Below, piece after piece: positions 41,798-50,543 of a stretch of DNA of 53,573 nt. The stretch is taken from positions 64,001 through 117,573 of the forward strand of contig CAJFSS010000007.1 of assembly GCA_904419745.1 (NCBI GenBank), read 5' to 3'. The notes under the pieces were generated by a model. The model was not told the origin of the DNA. It searched no databases and was given only the letters and a program-made list of their open reading frames with translations. This stretch comes from Candidatus Pseudoruminococcus merdavium (lineage in GTDB: Bacteria; Bacillota; Clostridia; Oscillospirales; Ruminococcaceae). Position 1 is the first letter of the stretch. The number at the start of each line of letters is the position of its first letter. Position numbers and translations under genes: made by a program.

Positions 41798-43087
41798 TCA
41801 GAAAATCGAAGAAAGGTTTTCCCATTCCTTTTTCACCTGCTCCGATACGGAGGAACCGAACAGGGAATCATAGCGATACAGGGCAAACCCCTGATAATGG
41901 GCGGCCTGTCGCGCACACTGGACCTGGCGTTTGAGCATATCCTCGCAGGTTTTCCATTCATCTCTCCCGCTTCCAGCGTAAACAGTATCTTCCGTACCAA
42001 TTTTATAGGCTGCAAGGCCGACATAAAGCTTGACAGTATCGCTGGTACAAAGCGCTTCCCATGCCTCCACCATCTTGTCAAACGCTGCCGTCTCATGTTC
42101 AAATCCAAAATAAATCTGCGGGCAAAGATAATCGACATATCCCGGCGTGGAGCCCCACAGCTTGACGTCCGCATACAGGCGATTGAGGTTGTTGCTGATA
42201 TTCCCCGCCGGACTGATACCGAACACAATCTCCTGGCTTTTGGCTTTCACCGTATCATAAGTGCGTTTGACGAGATCGTTGACACAATCTGTCCGAAATA
42301 CTTCCAGGGAACGCCCATCTCCCAAATCCGCGAAGGCCTGTTTATCAATGGCTTCATCCGTGCCGGGATAAAAGTAGTCGTCAAAATGGATCCCGTCCAG
42401 ATCGTAGTGTTCCACCAGTTCCTTTACACCGTCTACCACCAGGGAAATAACCTCCTCCCTGGCGGGATTATAGTAAAGCCCTCCCCCGGTTTCCACCACG
42501 CAGTCGCTGTCCTCCTCCAGCCATTTGGAGGCGGGATTGTCCGCGCTCAGTTCCCAACTCCCCCCCGCGCGGATACGGTAAGGGTTGAGCCAGGCGTGGA
42601 TTTGAAGCCCCAGTTCATGTGCGCATTCAATCATCACCTGCAAAGGATCATAGCCCGGATCCTGTCCCTGCGTCCCCGTAATAATATGCGACCAGGGAAA
42701 GAGTTCCGATGGGTACAGCGCATCGGAAAAAGGGCGTACTTGTACAAAAACGGTATTGAGCTCATTTGCCTTGATTGTCTCAAAACAGGATTTTATGTTG
42801 GCGGCAAAATCCCCGGAAAACATGGGTTTTAGTTCCAAATAAGACAGCCAGACCGCGCGCATTTCCTCATTGGGAGCCTGGCTGTCGCCGGATGCTTCCC
42901 CGCTGGAAGAAAAGGGGCTTGCATCTGCTGGAGGAAACTCTGCAGGCTGTTCCAGTTCAGAACTGACAAAACTGGCGTTTCCAGACGGAGTCTTCTGGTT
43001 TTCCCGCGGAAGCAGTTCCAAAAAATTACAGGAACTCAAAGACAGGGCCGTCAACAGGGACAAGGCAAGCAGGAATAGTTTTCTCAT
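41798..43087 (-). CDS. lipoprotein with GH10-like glycosidase domain
   Basis: A 429-residue lipoprotein. The signal is MRKLFLLALSLLTALSLSSC, ending in a lipobox Cys20. A Ser/Pro-rich linker is followed by the domain beginning EMRAVWLSYLELKPMFSG. LQIHAWLNPYRIRAGG, YDLDGIHFDDYFYP and FGISPAGNISNN are the hallmark of the glycosyl-hydrolase-like 10 family (YngK type). The substrate is probably cell-wall or other glycan at the membrane surface. GAGGGCGG precedes the ATG. Its neighbours are dcd and the ABC-F gene, without evident functional link. Confidence 0.9.
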   Translation of the reverse strand: MRKLFLLALSLLTALSLSSCNFLELLPRENQKTPSGNASFVSSELEQPAEFPPADASPFSSSGEASGDSQAPNEEMRAVWLSYLELKPMFSGDFAANIKSCFETIKANELNTVFVQVRPFSDALYPSELFPWSHIITGTQGQDPGYDPLQVMIECAHELGLQIHAWLNPYRIRAGGSWELSADNPASKWLEEDSDCVVETGGGLYYNPAREEVISLVVDGVKELVEHYDLDGIHFDDYFYPGTDEAIDKQAFADLGDGRSLEVFRTDCVNDLVKRTYDTVKAKSQEIVFGISPAGNISNNLNRLYADVKLWGSTPGYVDYLCPQIYFGFEHETAAFDKMVEAWEALCTSDTVKLYVGLAAYKIGTEDTVYAGSGRDEWKTCEDMLKRQVQCARQAAHYQGFALYRYDSLFGSSVSEQVKKEWENLSSIF

Positions 43088-43161
43088 TATCCGCCCTCAT
43101 TTCTTGCATCGGTTTCTTTTCAAACCCTATGCAAAAAAACAGACGGTTATGCTCAACGCAT

Positions 43162-45102
43162 TTAGGAAAGACGGGAGCTGAGTTCCTCCCATTCCTCATA
43201 TTTCTGCGCGGTCAGGTTTTTCACCTGTTCGAGCAGCGCGCATTTTTCACTCATAACAGGGTAATCCTCATAGATTTCTGGCTTGGTAATTTCTTCTTCC
43301 AATGCAGCCTGCTGTTCTTCCAGAGAAAAAATTTCCTCTTCCAGCGCTTTCACCTGACGGCGCAGTGCCGCTTCCTCGCTCTTTTGCTTACGGGAACGGT
43401 AAGCGCGCTCTTTACTCTGCTGGGCGCGTTCTGCTCGCTCTTGTTGTTTGCGAGCCGCCTCTTCTTCTGCTTCTTTCGCATCCAGAATCGCCCGTTTTTC
43501 GCGGTAATAATCATAATTCCCATCAAAAATTTCAATATGATCCGGATGCATTTCAAAAATGCGAGTTGGGATTTTATTGAGGAAGTACCGATCATGGGAC
43601 ACAAAGAGTAGGGTTCCTTCAAATTCCAACAGGGCTTTTTCCAGAATCTCTTTTGTCATTAAATCCAGGTGGTTGGTCGGCTCGTCGAGTAACAGGACAT
43701 TGGCATGTTCCATCATGATGATCGCAAAGGCAAGTTTTGCGCGTTCTCCGCCGGAAACCACCCCAACTTTTTTATAGACATTGTCCCCGGTCAAAAGTAC
43801 CCGCCCAAGCATGGTGCGGATGGTGTGTTCCGGAAGAGTTGGAAATCTGCCCCAGAGTTCTTCCAACACTGTGTTTTCATGGTTTAAATTGGCATTTTCC
43901 TGTTCATAGTAGCTGATTTTAACATGTTTTCCCCAGATAATCTCACCTTTTGGGGCAGGGAGAATCCCCTGAAGGGTTTTAAGCAGGGTGGATTTTCCAA
44001 TTCCATTGGCCCCAATCAGTGCAATTTTTTCCCCGCGTTTGATTTCAAAGCTAATATCATGAACAAGTTCCCTGCGTGTTTCCCCTTCTCCCACGGCAAG
44101 GTCTAAATGGGAGACGGTCAGGACGTCCCGCACCGTCTGTTTTTCAAACGTGAAGGAGAGGGAAGACCCTTTGAGCGGGGGCTCCGGCGGCTCAATGATT
44201 TCCATGTTGGCAAGCTGAGCACGCCTGCTTTTGGCGCTTTTGGAAGTGGTAGCTCGCACAATGTTGCGGGCAATAAAATCTTCCATGGCGGCAATCTGCT
44301 CCTGCTGGAGCTCATATTCCTTCTGTCGGCGGACGCGGGCGTCCTCCTTAAGCTGAAGGGATTTGGTATAGTTGCCTGGATAAACTGTGAGTTTTCCCCG
44401 TTCCAAATCCCAGATTTTTGTCACCAGTTTATCTAGAAAATACCGGTCATGGGAGACAATCAGCAGAGCGCCTTTGTAATCCATAAGGTATTCTTCCAGC
44501 CAGATGAGCGTTTCAAAATCCAGGTGATTGGTCGGTTCATCGAGGATCAACAACTGGGGACGTTCAAGTAATAGTTTTGCAAGTGCAAGGCGGGTCTTTT
44601 CCCCACCGCTTAACGTGTCAATAACCGTATCCATTGCTTTATCTGCAAAACCCATTCCATTGAGAATGGTCTTAATATTGACATCGATGAGATATCCGTC
44701 GTTTTGCTCAAAATAAGTCTGTTTGGCCGCATACTGCGCGCTGAGCTGCTCATAATCCGCATCCATCGGATCAAGAGAGGACAGTTTTGCCTCCAATGTA
44801 CGGAGTTCTTCTTCCAATGCAAGCAGTTCGCGGAATACCAGACGCATTTCCTCCCGGATAGTATTCCCGCTGGATAACCCGCTGTGCTGGCGCAGATATC
44901 CCACCGTCAAATCTTTTTTCCGGCTGACAGTCCCGGTATCCGGCTCCTCCATCCCGCTGAGCAGGCGAAGAAGCGTCGTCTTTCCCGCTCCGTTGACTCC
45001 AATCAAGCCAATCCGATCATTTTCTTCGATATCCATAGACATGGTCTGTAAAATGCTTTTGTCAGCATAACCTTTTGAAATTTCCTGTGCTGAAAGTATC
45101 AT
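43162..45102 (-). CDS. ABC-F family ATPase (translation factor type)
   Basis: A 646-residue duplicated ABC ATPase without membrane segments. The start MILSAQEISKGYADKS follows AGAGGAA. Walker A sites are IGLIGVNGAGKTTLLRLL and IALIGANGIGKSTLLKTL; signatures are DTLSGGEKTRLALAKLLL and GVVSGGERAKLAFAI, with LLILDEPTNHLD and LLLDEPTNHLD. The P-site tRNA interaction motif lies in the linker between the two halves. A C-terminal coiled coil (about residues 545-646) is present as in YdiF/Uup-like members. These proteins relieve stalled ribosomes; some protect against antibiotics. It overlaps a CAT-like gene by 41 bases. Confidence 0.93.
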   Translation of the reverse strand: MILSAQEISKGYADKSILQTMSMDIEENDRIGLIGVNGAGKTTLLRLLSGMEEPDTGTVSRKKDLTVGYLRQHSGLSSGNTIREEMRLVFRELLALEEELRTLEAKLSSLDPMDADYEQLSAQYAAKQTYFEQNDGYLIDVNIKTILNGMGFADKAMDTVIDTLSGGEKTRLALAKLLLERPQLLILDEPTNHLDFETLIWLEEYLMDYKGALLIVSHDRYFLDKLVTKIWDLERGKLTVYPGNYTKSLQLKEDARVRRQKEYELQQEQIAAMEDFIARNIVRATTSKSAKSRRAQLANMEIIEPPEPPLKGSSLSFTFEKQTVRDVLTVSHLDLAVGEGETRRELVHDISFEIKRGEKIALIGANGIGKSTLLKTLQGILPAPKGEIIWGKHVKISYYEQENANLNHENTVLEELWGRFPTLPEHTIRTMLGRVLLTGDNVYKKVGVVSGGERAKLAFAIIMMEHANVLLLDEPTNHLDLMTKEILEKALLEFEGTLLFVSHDRYFLNKIPTRIFEMHPDHIEIFDGNYDYYREKRAILDAKEAEEEAARKQQERAERAQQSKERAYRSRKQKSEEAALRRQVKALEEEIFSLEEQQAALEEEITKPEIYEDYPVMSEKCALLEQVKNLTAQKYEEWEELSSRLS

Positions 45103-45790
45103 GGTCTGTATTCCTCTGTCCTGTTGTTTCACAAAGCCATCGATTCGGATGGCAAATATCCTCCTGAAGTTGCTCAAAAAAACGGCTGACATGCCATCCG
45201 TCCGCCGTCGCATGATTAACAGTCAGTGAAACCGGAAGCCATTCCCGGCCCGATTCCCTGACCAGTTTTCCCGTCTCCACTATCGGGGCAAAGTATTCCC
45301 CATTTTCCGATAGATGAAATGAGAAGGCGTCAAACGCGAGCCAAGGGATGCTTGCATGAAGATAGGAATTTTCCGGCGGCATCCCCTTTTTAGAAAATAT
45401 CCCGTGGTCCTGTCCATATTCCCTCTGATCGGAGAGTACACGCCGATAGAAAATCCCAAAATCCTCATCATAATCTGTCCACAAAAAAGTGAAAGTCGTA
45501 TCCTCTGGATGAAACACCGGGTACTGCGGACATAAATAGTCCCAGATCCCAAGAGTTCCTTCCTGCAGGGCAAGGCGAAGCTCTGGCTGATCTGCAATCG
45601 CCTTTGTCACCAGATACAGGCAGGAGGGGAAAAATCTTATTCCCCCTCTTCTCAATGCCTCCCGCATAGGGGAGACATCCAGACGCATGGTTGCTGTATA
45701 GGAAACCGGCGCCGTCACCTTTGTAAAATAGTGGAAAATCTCTCTCCTTGGCCAGTGCTGGAGATCAAGCGGGACAAAACGGGATTGCAT
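45062..45790 (-). CDS. CatA-like acetyltransferase
   Basis: A 242-residue homologue of type A chloramphenicol acetyltransferase. The catalytic region is VNHATADGWHVSRFF, holding catalytic His193 and the structural Asp197 of the family pattern HHxxxDGxH; the first His of that pattern is Asn here. The N-terminal block HWPRREIFHYFTKVTAPVSY and the core FFPSCLYLVTKAI are typical. Activity on chloramphenicol is not certain, since many such homologues in Clostridia have other substrates. The 3' end overlaps the start of the ABC-F gene by 41 bases, so about 25 C-terminal residues extend beyond the usual CAT end. Confidence 0.87.
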   Translation of the reverse strand: MQSRFVPLDLQHWPRREIFHYFTKVTAPVSYTATMRLDVSPMREALRRGGIRFFPSCLYLVTKAIADQPELRLALQEGTLGIWDYLCPQYPVFHPEDTTFTFLWTDYDEDFGIFYRRVLSDQREYGQDHGIFSKKGMPPENSYLHASIPWLAFDAFSFHLSENGEYFAPIVETGKLVRESGREWLPVSLTVNHATADGWHVSRFFEQLQEDICHPNRWLCETTGQRNTDHDTFSTGNFKRLC

Positions 45791-45835
45791 ACTGCCTCCT
45801 CCTTATGATTATGTGGAAAAACATTGAGAAACCTC

Positions 45836-46264
45836 TTACCAGGTCACCATCGGCAGCAATTTCTCATAAACTTTGTCCCCGATTCCCTTGATATTTTTCA
45901 GTTGAGCGGGATCTGTATACGGCCCATATTCCTGCCGGTACCCGATAATACGGCCGGCCAGCACCTCTCCAATCCCAGGCAGGCGGCAAAGTTCCTCCAC
46001 ATCTGCTGTGTTGATATTTACTTTCCCACCCGTTTCATCCGCCGTATTCGTTTGGGTATCGGCAGATTCCGACGGAGAATAGGCGGACGTCTCCTCCCCG
46101 ACAGAGGGGGCCTGGGAATTCTGCAAACCGGATGCTGTGGAAGGATAAGAAATCACCAAATCCGATGATACTGGAGCTGTCAGTACATTACACAAAATAA
46201 CCCCCAGCATCAGCAATGCAGCAAACACCACCAAAACTGTGAGTTCCCGCTTTTCTCTCATCAT
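45836..46264 (-). CDS. comEA: ComEA family DNA-binding protein
   Basis: A 142-residue membrane-anchored protein. One N-terminal helix (about residues 9-27), a Ser/Thr/Glu-rich linker, and a C-terminal double helix-hairpin-helix: KVNINTADVEELCRLPGIGEV-type start, then LKNIKGIGDKVYEKLLP. ComEA binds incoming double-stranded DNA during transformation. The ComEC channel is not present here; the MBL-fold protein at 15407-16369 has only the soluble ComEC domain. It lies 45 bases upstream of the CAT-like gene. Confidence 0.92.
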   Translation of the reverse strand: MMREKRELTVLVVFAALLMLGVILCNVLTAPVSSDLVISYPSTASGLQNSQAPSVGEETSAYSPSESADTQTNTADETGGKVNINTADVEELCRLPGIGEVLAGRIIGYRQEYGPYTDPAQLKNIKGIGDKVYEKLLPMVTW

Positions 46265-46375
46265 TGCCCTTCAACTACTTTCTCCTTTGGAACAAGTACT
46301 AACAGTATAGCATATTTGGCAAAGATTTTCATCAGGACAAAAGGGAAAGTTTATTTATAACAGATATTAATCCAC

Positions 46376-46425
46376 TAAAAAAGCACTTGTTTTGTCCTAT
46401 TTTCCTTTAGAGAAAACAAAGTGCT
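46376..46425 (-). terminator. terminator of the DUF6506 gene
   Basis: Stem AGCACTTGTTTT/AAAACAAAGTGCT (46382-46425, one bulge), followed by TTTTTT on the minus strand. Confidence 0.75.
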
Positions 46426-46437
46426 CCTAACCATTCC

Positions 46438-46725
46438 TTAATGGTTACCGAAAACAGCTTCAAACAGACGATCTTGTTCTGGTAAATGAACCACATATCC
46501 AACAGGAAGCTCCTGCTTTGTCGCCTCGATTACTCTTCTTGCACCTTCTTCTCCAAATGCGCCGCACAATTCAATGCATGCCACTCCTTCTTCCTGGAGC
46601 CTCTTTGCTTCTCTGCAAGCTTGTTCCACACTGGATACCCCAATCATCTGGGTGTTCCCATTGCACATACTCGCTCTGTCCCTTTTTGAATCAAACTCTC
46701 CCATAATGAGAAATGCGTATTTCAT
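46438..46725 (-). CDS. DUF6506-type small protein
   Basis: A 95-residue protein starting MKYAFLIMGEFDSKRDRAS. The patterns MIGVSSVEQACREAKRLQEE and ACIELCGAFGEEGARRVIEA are characteristic of a small alpha/beta family that I remember as DUF6506. The function is unknown. GAGGAGAT precedes the ATG. It is transcribed alone, and a clear terminator follows. Confidence 0.82.
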   Translation of the reverse strand: MKYAFLIMGEFDSKRDRASMCNGNTQMIGVSSVEQACREAKRLQEEGVACIELCGAFGEEGARRVIEATKQELPVGYVVHLPEQDRLFEAVFGNH

Positions 46726-46920
46726 TCAATCTCCTCCAGTATTTCTCTTTTTTCAAAGTATAACATATTAGAATTCATCACGCCACTAAAGAACAGCGTT
46801 TTCCAACATTCTAAGCAGCTTCATGGACATTCTTTGTTTTCCATAAAAACCGAGATTCTTCTATGAATTTGTAAAAACAGCACAAATCCCACTTGTAAAA
46901 TCACGGAAAACTCAACAAAG

Positions 46921-46949
46921 TTGCAAATACCTATCTGTAGTGTTATACT
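46921..46949 (+). promoter_or_regulatory. sigma-A promoter of the XRE-cupin regulator
   Basis: TTGCAA (46921-46926), 17-bp spacer, TATACT (46944-46949). The expected transcription start is near 46956, so ATG codons upstream of the ribosome site can be excluded as starts. Confidence 0.78.
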
Positions 46950-46983
46950 AACTGTATCTGGTATGGAGGAGGAAGCTATTGCA

Positions 46984-47538
46984 ATGGAGTTCAAGCAGGA
47001 ATTTGTAGGCCGGATTCTTCAGAGTTTTCGCAAGGAAAGAGGCTATACCTTACAGGAAGTGGCCCAAAAAATCGGCGTCAGCGTTGCATTTGTAAGTATG
47101 GTCGAAAATGGGAAAAGTGGTATCAGCTTGCAAAATATTCATAATCTTCTAGACTTGTATGGAAAAACACTTTCCGACCTGCTTCCTCATGAAGAAACCG
47201 CACGAGTAGTAAATGTGAACAGCACTTTAAAATCCCCTACCATTGAACCTGGGATTGAATTTTATCCTCTTGCACGTTCCAAAGAACCGCTTCCTTTGGA
47301 AGGATACCGGCTGGATATTGAAGAAGGAAAATGCAACAAATTTGACTGCCACAGCGGGATGGAGTATGCTATGGTTTTGGAGGGAAATTTCCGCCTATAT
47401 CTGGCAGAGGATTCCCCTATCATCTATTCCCTGAATAAAGGAGATACCATCACTTATTCTAGTTCCATCATGCACCAATGGGAAAATGTTGGGTCCAAAA
47501 AAGGTTCTGTTCTGGTGATTGAAATCCATACTATTTAA
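46984..47538 (+). CDS. XRE-cupin transcriptional regulator
   Basis: A 184-residue regulator. An N-terminal helix-turn-helix (EFVGRILQSFRKERGYTLQE, KIGVSVAFVSMVENGKSGIS) is joined to a C-terminal cupin barrel (CHSGMEYAMVLEGNFRLYL, LNKGDTITYSSSIMHQWEN) that usually binds a small ligand. Such proteins often control amine or amino-acid catabolism. AGGAGG lies 12 bases before the ATG at 46984, somewhat long spacing; an in-frame ATG seven codons earlier has no ribosome site. It converges on glycerol dehydrogenase across a shared terminator. Confidence 0.88.
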   Translation: MEFKQEFVGRILQSFRKERGYTLQEVAQKIGVSVAFVSMVENGKSGISLQNIHNLLDLYGKTLSDLLPHEETARVVNVNSTLKSPTIEPGIEFYPLARSKEPLPLEGYRLDIEEGKCNKFDCHSGMEYAMVLEGNFRLYLAEDSPIIYSLNKGDTITYSSSIMHQWENVGSKKGSVLVIEIHTI

Positions 47539-47542
47539 AAAT

Positions 47543-47593
47543 AATAGAGACATCCCCGGTATGTGTGCAGCATACCGGGGATGTCTCTATTAT
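47543..47593. terminator. bidirectional terminator
   Basis: Stem AATAGAGACATCCCCGGTATG pairs with CATACCGGGGATGTCTCTATT (21 bp, seven-base loop). It separates the converging XRE-cupin and gldA genes. Confidence 0.95.
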
Positions 47594-47605
47594 AATACCC
47601 TTTTA

Positions 47606-48694
47606 TTAAGAAAGATAGCCTTCGCCAATTCGAGAAGCAGTTAAAATTGCATCATAAAGCTGTTGCGGAGTAACATCTCCCAGCATGTTGTGAATGGATT
47701 CCCCTTCCGCACAAGCCTTCTCTGCCGCAATCATTACACGGGATTCATCCGTTACTCCAACCTGTTTGAGAGTGATTGGCAGTCCGACGGAAACACAAAA
47801 AGCAATTACTTCTTCAATTTCTTCCATTGGTGCATTTTCCAAAACCAGCTGTGCGATGGTCCCAAATGCAACCAGTTCGCCGTGCATGGTTTTTTCGCAT
47901 TCCTCCAGTGCAGTAAATCCATTGTATACAGAATGTGAAACTGCAAGACCGCCATTATCTGCACCGACGCCACTCAGATAGGTATTTGCTTCCACAATGC
48001 TTTCCACTGCGGGAGTCAACAATCCCTGTTCTACAGAAACTTTGGCTTTATAGCCGTCCTCCAGCAGGGTTTCATAGCAAAGTTCGCAAAGTGCCATTGC
48101 AGACTTGGTGATTCCGCCATTTTCCAGGCTAGGTGCACCGGAAGCCAGGCAAGCCCTTGCCTCAAAGTAAGTTCCTAGCGCATCCCCCATGCCTGCAACC
48201 AGGAAGCGGACAGGGGATTTTGCGATAATTTCAGTATCCACAATGACAGCATCCGGATTTTTGGGATAGAAAATGTAATTAGAAAAGGTTCCGTCATCAT
48301 GATAAATAACTGATAATCCGGTACATGGTGCGTCCGTTGCACAGACAGTTGGAATAATCACGACAGGAAGTCCTTCATAATAGGCGGTAGCCTTTGCAGT
48401 ATCAATGGCACTTCCCCCGCCAATTGCCGCAATAACTTCTATGTGGTTTTCCCCGGCAATTTTCCTCATCTTTTCAATTTCCCCGGTCGAGCTGATCCCC
48501 CCAAAAACTTCAAACCGGATAGATGCTCCGCTGCCCTCAAAACTTTTTTCAATTTTATCTTTGGCAACACGGTATCCGCTTCTGGAACAGATAAACAAGA
48601 AGGATTTTCCCAAATCCTTCACATTTTCATGCAATTCCAGCAATGCATCCTTTCCCTGCACATATTTAGACGGCGCGCGCATTAGTTTAAGCAT
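47606..48694 (-). CDS. gldA: glycerol dehydrogenase
   Basis: A 362-residue iron/zinc-type dehydrogenase oxidising glycerol to dihydroxyacetone with NAD. The start at 48694 follows GGAGTTGGG; an ATG five codons upstream lacks a ribosome site. NAD binding uses IGGGSAIDTAKATAYY and IPTVCATDAPCTGLSVIY. Metal ligands are the Asp in GMGDALGTYFEA and the His residues in AVSHSVYNGF and TMHGELVAFG, all present. The family length is normal. Its promoter is 48728-48756. Regulation by the neighbouring XRE-cupin gene is possible but not shown. Confidence 0.93.
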   Translation of the reverse strand: MLKLMRAPSKYVQGKDALLELHENVKDLGKSFLFICSRSGYRVAKDKIEKSFEGSGASIRFEVFGGISSTGEIEKMRKIAGENHIEVIAAIGGGSAIDTAKATAYYEGLPVVIIPTVCATDAPCTGLSVIYHDDGTFSNYIFYPKNPDAVIVDTEIIAKSPVRFLVAGMGDALGTYFEARACLASGAPSLENGGITKSAMALCELCYETLLEDGYKAKVSVEQGLLTPAVESIVEANTYLSGVGADNGGLAVSHSVYNGFTALEECEKTMHGELVAFGTIAQLVLENAPMEEIEEVIAFCVSVGLPITLKQVGVTDESRVMIAAEKACAEGESIHNMLGDVTPQQLYDAILTASRIGEGYLS

Positions 48695-48727
48695 AGTTCC
48701 CAACTCCATTCTTATTTTTCTAAGTCT

Positions 48728-48756
48728 AATATAGTACTTTTAGTTTTACTTAACAA
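48728..48756 (-). promoter_or_regulatory. sigma-A promoter of gldA
   Basis: TTGTTA (48756-48751), 17-bp spacer, TATATT (48733-48728) on the minus strand. Confidence 0.7.
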
Positions 48757-48863
48757 GCTTAAAATTACATGAAAATGTAATTTCTTTTTTCGGGAAATTG
48801 TATTATTTTTAACAAGTGAACAGTCAAGTGGGGAATTCCTGCTGCATTTGATCAAAATCAGAA

Positions 48864-48899
48864 ACAAAAAAGCACCCACCACAAAACTTGAGTGGGTGC
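48864..48899 (-). terminator. terminator of the NahK-like kinase gene
   Basis: Stem GCACCCAC/GTGGGTGC (48872-48899, 12-base loop) followed by TTTTTTG on the minus strand, 16 bases after the stop. Confidence 0.9.
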
Positions 48900-48915
48900 A
48901 GGAAACAACTTTGGA

Positions 48916-50031
48916 TTATTTATATTTCTGAACAATTTCATTCATAGCGTCCCATTTGCTCTCCATCTCTTTGACAAGCTTGAGTTGGGTTCTGGTCCGA
49001 ATCAGGTTATGGTCAGGCATTGTTGTTTTAAAATACAGATCGCCGTCCAAATAATCGGCAAGGAACCGGGAAGCCAATTCCAAAGTAACCGTATAAGCTC
49101 CTAACGGGAGACTGTCAATTTCTGTTTCTGTCAAAAATCCAGTAACTTCCCCCACAAATCCTTTGGTAAAAAGTTCGTAGAGGTTTAAATCCAGGGAAAC
49201 TTTGGACAAATCCGGTTCGTCCTCAGCGCCAGTACTTGCGCCAAAACGGACAGCATCACCAAAATCAATGACGGATGTGCCCGGCATCACCGTATCCAGA
49301 TCGATTACACAGATGGCCTCATCCGTGTCGTCATCAATCAGGACATTGTTGAGCTTTGTATCATTATGGGTTACCCGCAGGGGAATTTCCCCTGTTTCCA
49401 GCATATGCTGAATTTTTCCAGCTTTGCTTTCTCTAGACAGAATAAAGTCTATTTCCTCCTGGACTGACTTTGCACGGCCAGCCTTATTTTGCTCCACTGC
49501 CCTTTTTAAGGCTTCCAACCGTTTAGGGGTATTGTGAAAATTGGGAATAGTCTCATATAATTCTGAGGCGTCAAAATCTGCCAGGACTTTCTGGAATTCT
49601 CCAAAAGCTCTGCCTGCCATATAAAAATGATCCAATTTTTCCACTTTATCATAGCCTTTGGCACGATCAATATAATTGAAACAACGCCAAAAACCATCCT
49701 GTTCATTATTGTGATAAATTTCCCCCGTTTTTGTACGGACAATCCGCAAACATCTTCTATCCGCAGAACCGTAAAGTTTCGTATATTTTTCACACAGGTA
49801 ATCCGTAACCTTTGCAATGTTTTCCATTACCTTGGCCGGTTCGGAAAACGCATAGGTATTGACCTGCTGGAGAGTATACATTCTTTTGGTTCCCTGCTTG
49901 TCATGTGTAGTGATAATATAGGTTTGATTGATGTTTCCACTGTTATTTTTGGTGATATCTGTAATTTCCCCTTCGCAGCAAAACAAATCAAAAATTTTTC
50001 TTGGAATATCAAAATTACATGTTGTGTTCAT
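48916..50031 (-). CDS. NahK-like sugar kinase (APH fold)
   Basis: A 371-residue phosphotransferase of the aminoglycoside-phosphotransferase/choline-kinase fold. The catalytic loop is RVTHNDTKLNNVLID and the metal-binding segment is ICVIDLDTVMPGTSVIDFGD. This pattern, with NNSGNINQTYIIT near the start, resembles N-acetylhexosamine 1-kinase NahK of bifidobacteria, which phosphorylates GlcNAc and GalNAc. The match is from memory; other sugars are possible. GAGGGAGG precedes the ATG at 50031. It has its own promoter and a roughly 155-nt leader, and no neighbouring lacto-N-biose phosphorylase or epimerase genes. Confidence 0.82.
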   Translation of the reverse strand: MNTTCNFDIPRKIFDLFCCEGEITDITKNNSGNINQTYIITTHDKQGTKRMYTLQQVNTYAFSEPAKVMENIAKVTDYLCEKYTKLYGSADRRCLRIVRTKTGEIYHNNEQDGFWRCFNYIDRAKGYDKVEKLDHFYMAGRAFGEFQKVLADFDASELYETIPNFHNTPKRLEALKRAVEQNKAGRAKSVQEEIDFILSRESKAGKIQHMLETGEIPLRVTHNDTKLNNVLIDDDTDEAICVIDLDTVMPGTSVIDFGDAVRFGASTGAEDEPDLSKVSLDLNLYELFTKGFVGEVTGFLTETEIDSLPLGAYTVTLELASRFLADYLDGDLYFKTTMPDHNLIRTRTQLKLVKEMESKWDAMNEIVQKYK

Positions 50032-50191
50032 GATTGCCTCCCTCTCATACAAATCCATTGTATGCCGGCAAAAAATGCCTTTTAAATATGAAATGAATGA
50101 GGATCATTCATTTTAGATTAGAAATAATTTCTCCTTCCGTAAAAACAGAAAGAGAATTCCCGATAATCCTACTATATGGCTACTTTTGGAT

Positions 50192-50220
50192 ATTATACCA
50201 TTCACCTTATCTTTTTTCAA
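50192..50220 (-). promoter_or_regulatory. sigma-A promoter of the NahK-like gene
   Basis: TTGAAA (50220-50215), 17-bp spacer ending TGG, TATAAT (50197-50192) on the minus strand. Confidence 0.8.
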
Positions 50221-50409
50221 GCTACTTTCTCCAGATTAGAAAATTTTTGCAATGCTTTTTCTTTTTTCCCTTCAATTCGACAGAATTCCCATCGCGTGAT
50301 TTGCATTTTTCTCCAGGGAAAATCCGCTTTAAAAAGAAGCCCTACTTTTTTAATATGAATGTTATCCAGTTATTTCATTCATATTCTTTCAGAACTTTTT
50401 CCTTTATGT

Positions 50410-50435
50410 CCTTTTGGTTATCAAAAGGCTTTTTT
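50410..50435 (+). terminator. terminator-like hairpin ahead of the M18 promoter
   Basis: CCTTTTG (50410-50416) pairs with CAAAAGG (50422-50428), followed by CTTTTTTC. No gene is visible upstream on the plus strand. Confidence 0.5.
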
Positions 50436-50442
50436 CTCATGG

Positions 50443-50471
50443 TTGACGAACAAAAAGCCTGCATTTATAAT
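50443..50471 (+). promoter_or_regulatory. sigma-A promoter of the M18 aminopeptidase gene
   Basis: TTGACG (50443-50448), 17-bp spacer, TATAAT (50466-50471). Confidence 0.82.
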
Positions 50472-50494
50472 GAAATCAACAAATGATTTGTATC

Positions 50495-50516
50495 GGTTCT
50501 TCTCTGGAGAAGAACC
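50495..50516 (+). other. perfect 10-bp leader hairpin
   Basis: GGTTCTTCTC (50495-50504) and GAGAAGAACC (50507-50516) with only a TG between them, near the 5' end of the M18 transcript. It may protect the mRNA or be a small regulatory site. Confidence 0.55.
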
Positions 50517-50543
50517 AACTATTTCATAAAAGGAGTGTTTGCC

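Larger units (their letters stand above)
50032..50543. other. 512-base divergent intergenic region
   Basis: It contains two opposing promoters (50192-50220 minus, 50443-50471 plus), a plus-strand terminator-like hairpin at 50410-50435, and a leader hairpin at 50495-50516. The stretch 50221-50409 is AT-rich, without a recognisable gene on either strand. The terminator upstream of the M18 promoter would make sense if an unseen plus-strand transcript comes from the 50200-50400 stretch. Confidence 0.5.

Noticed and set aside
50097-50486. A 129-codon plus-strand frame in the gap before the M18 gene
   Set aside because: It is rich in Phe and Ser from AT-rich DNA, has no ribosome site, and runs through a terminator and a promoter.
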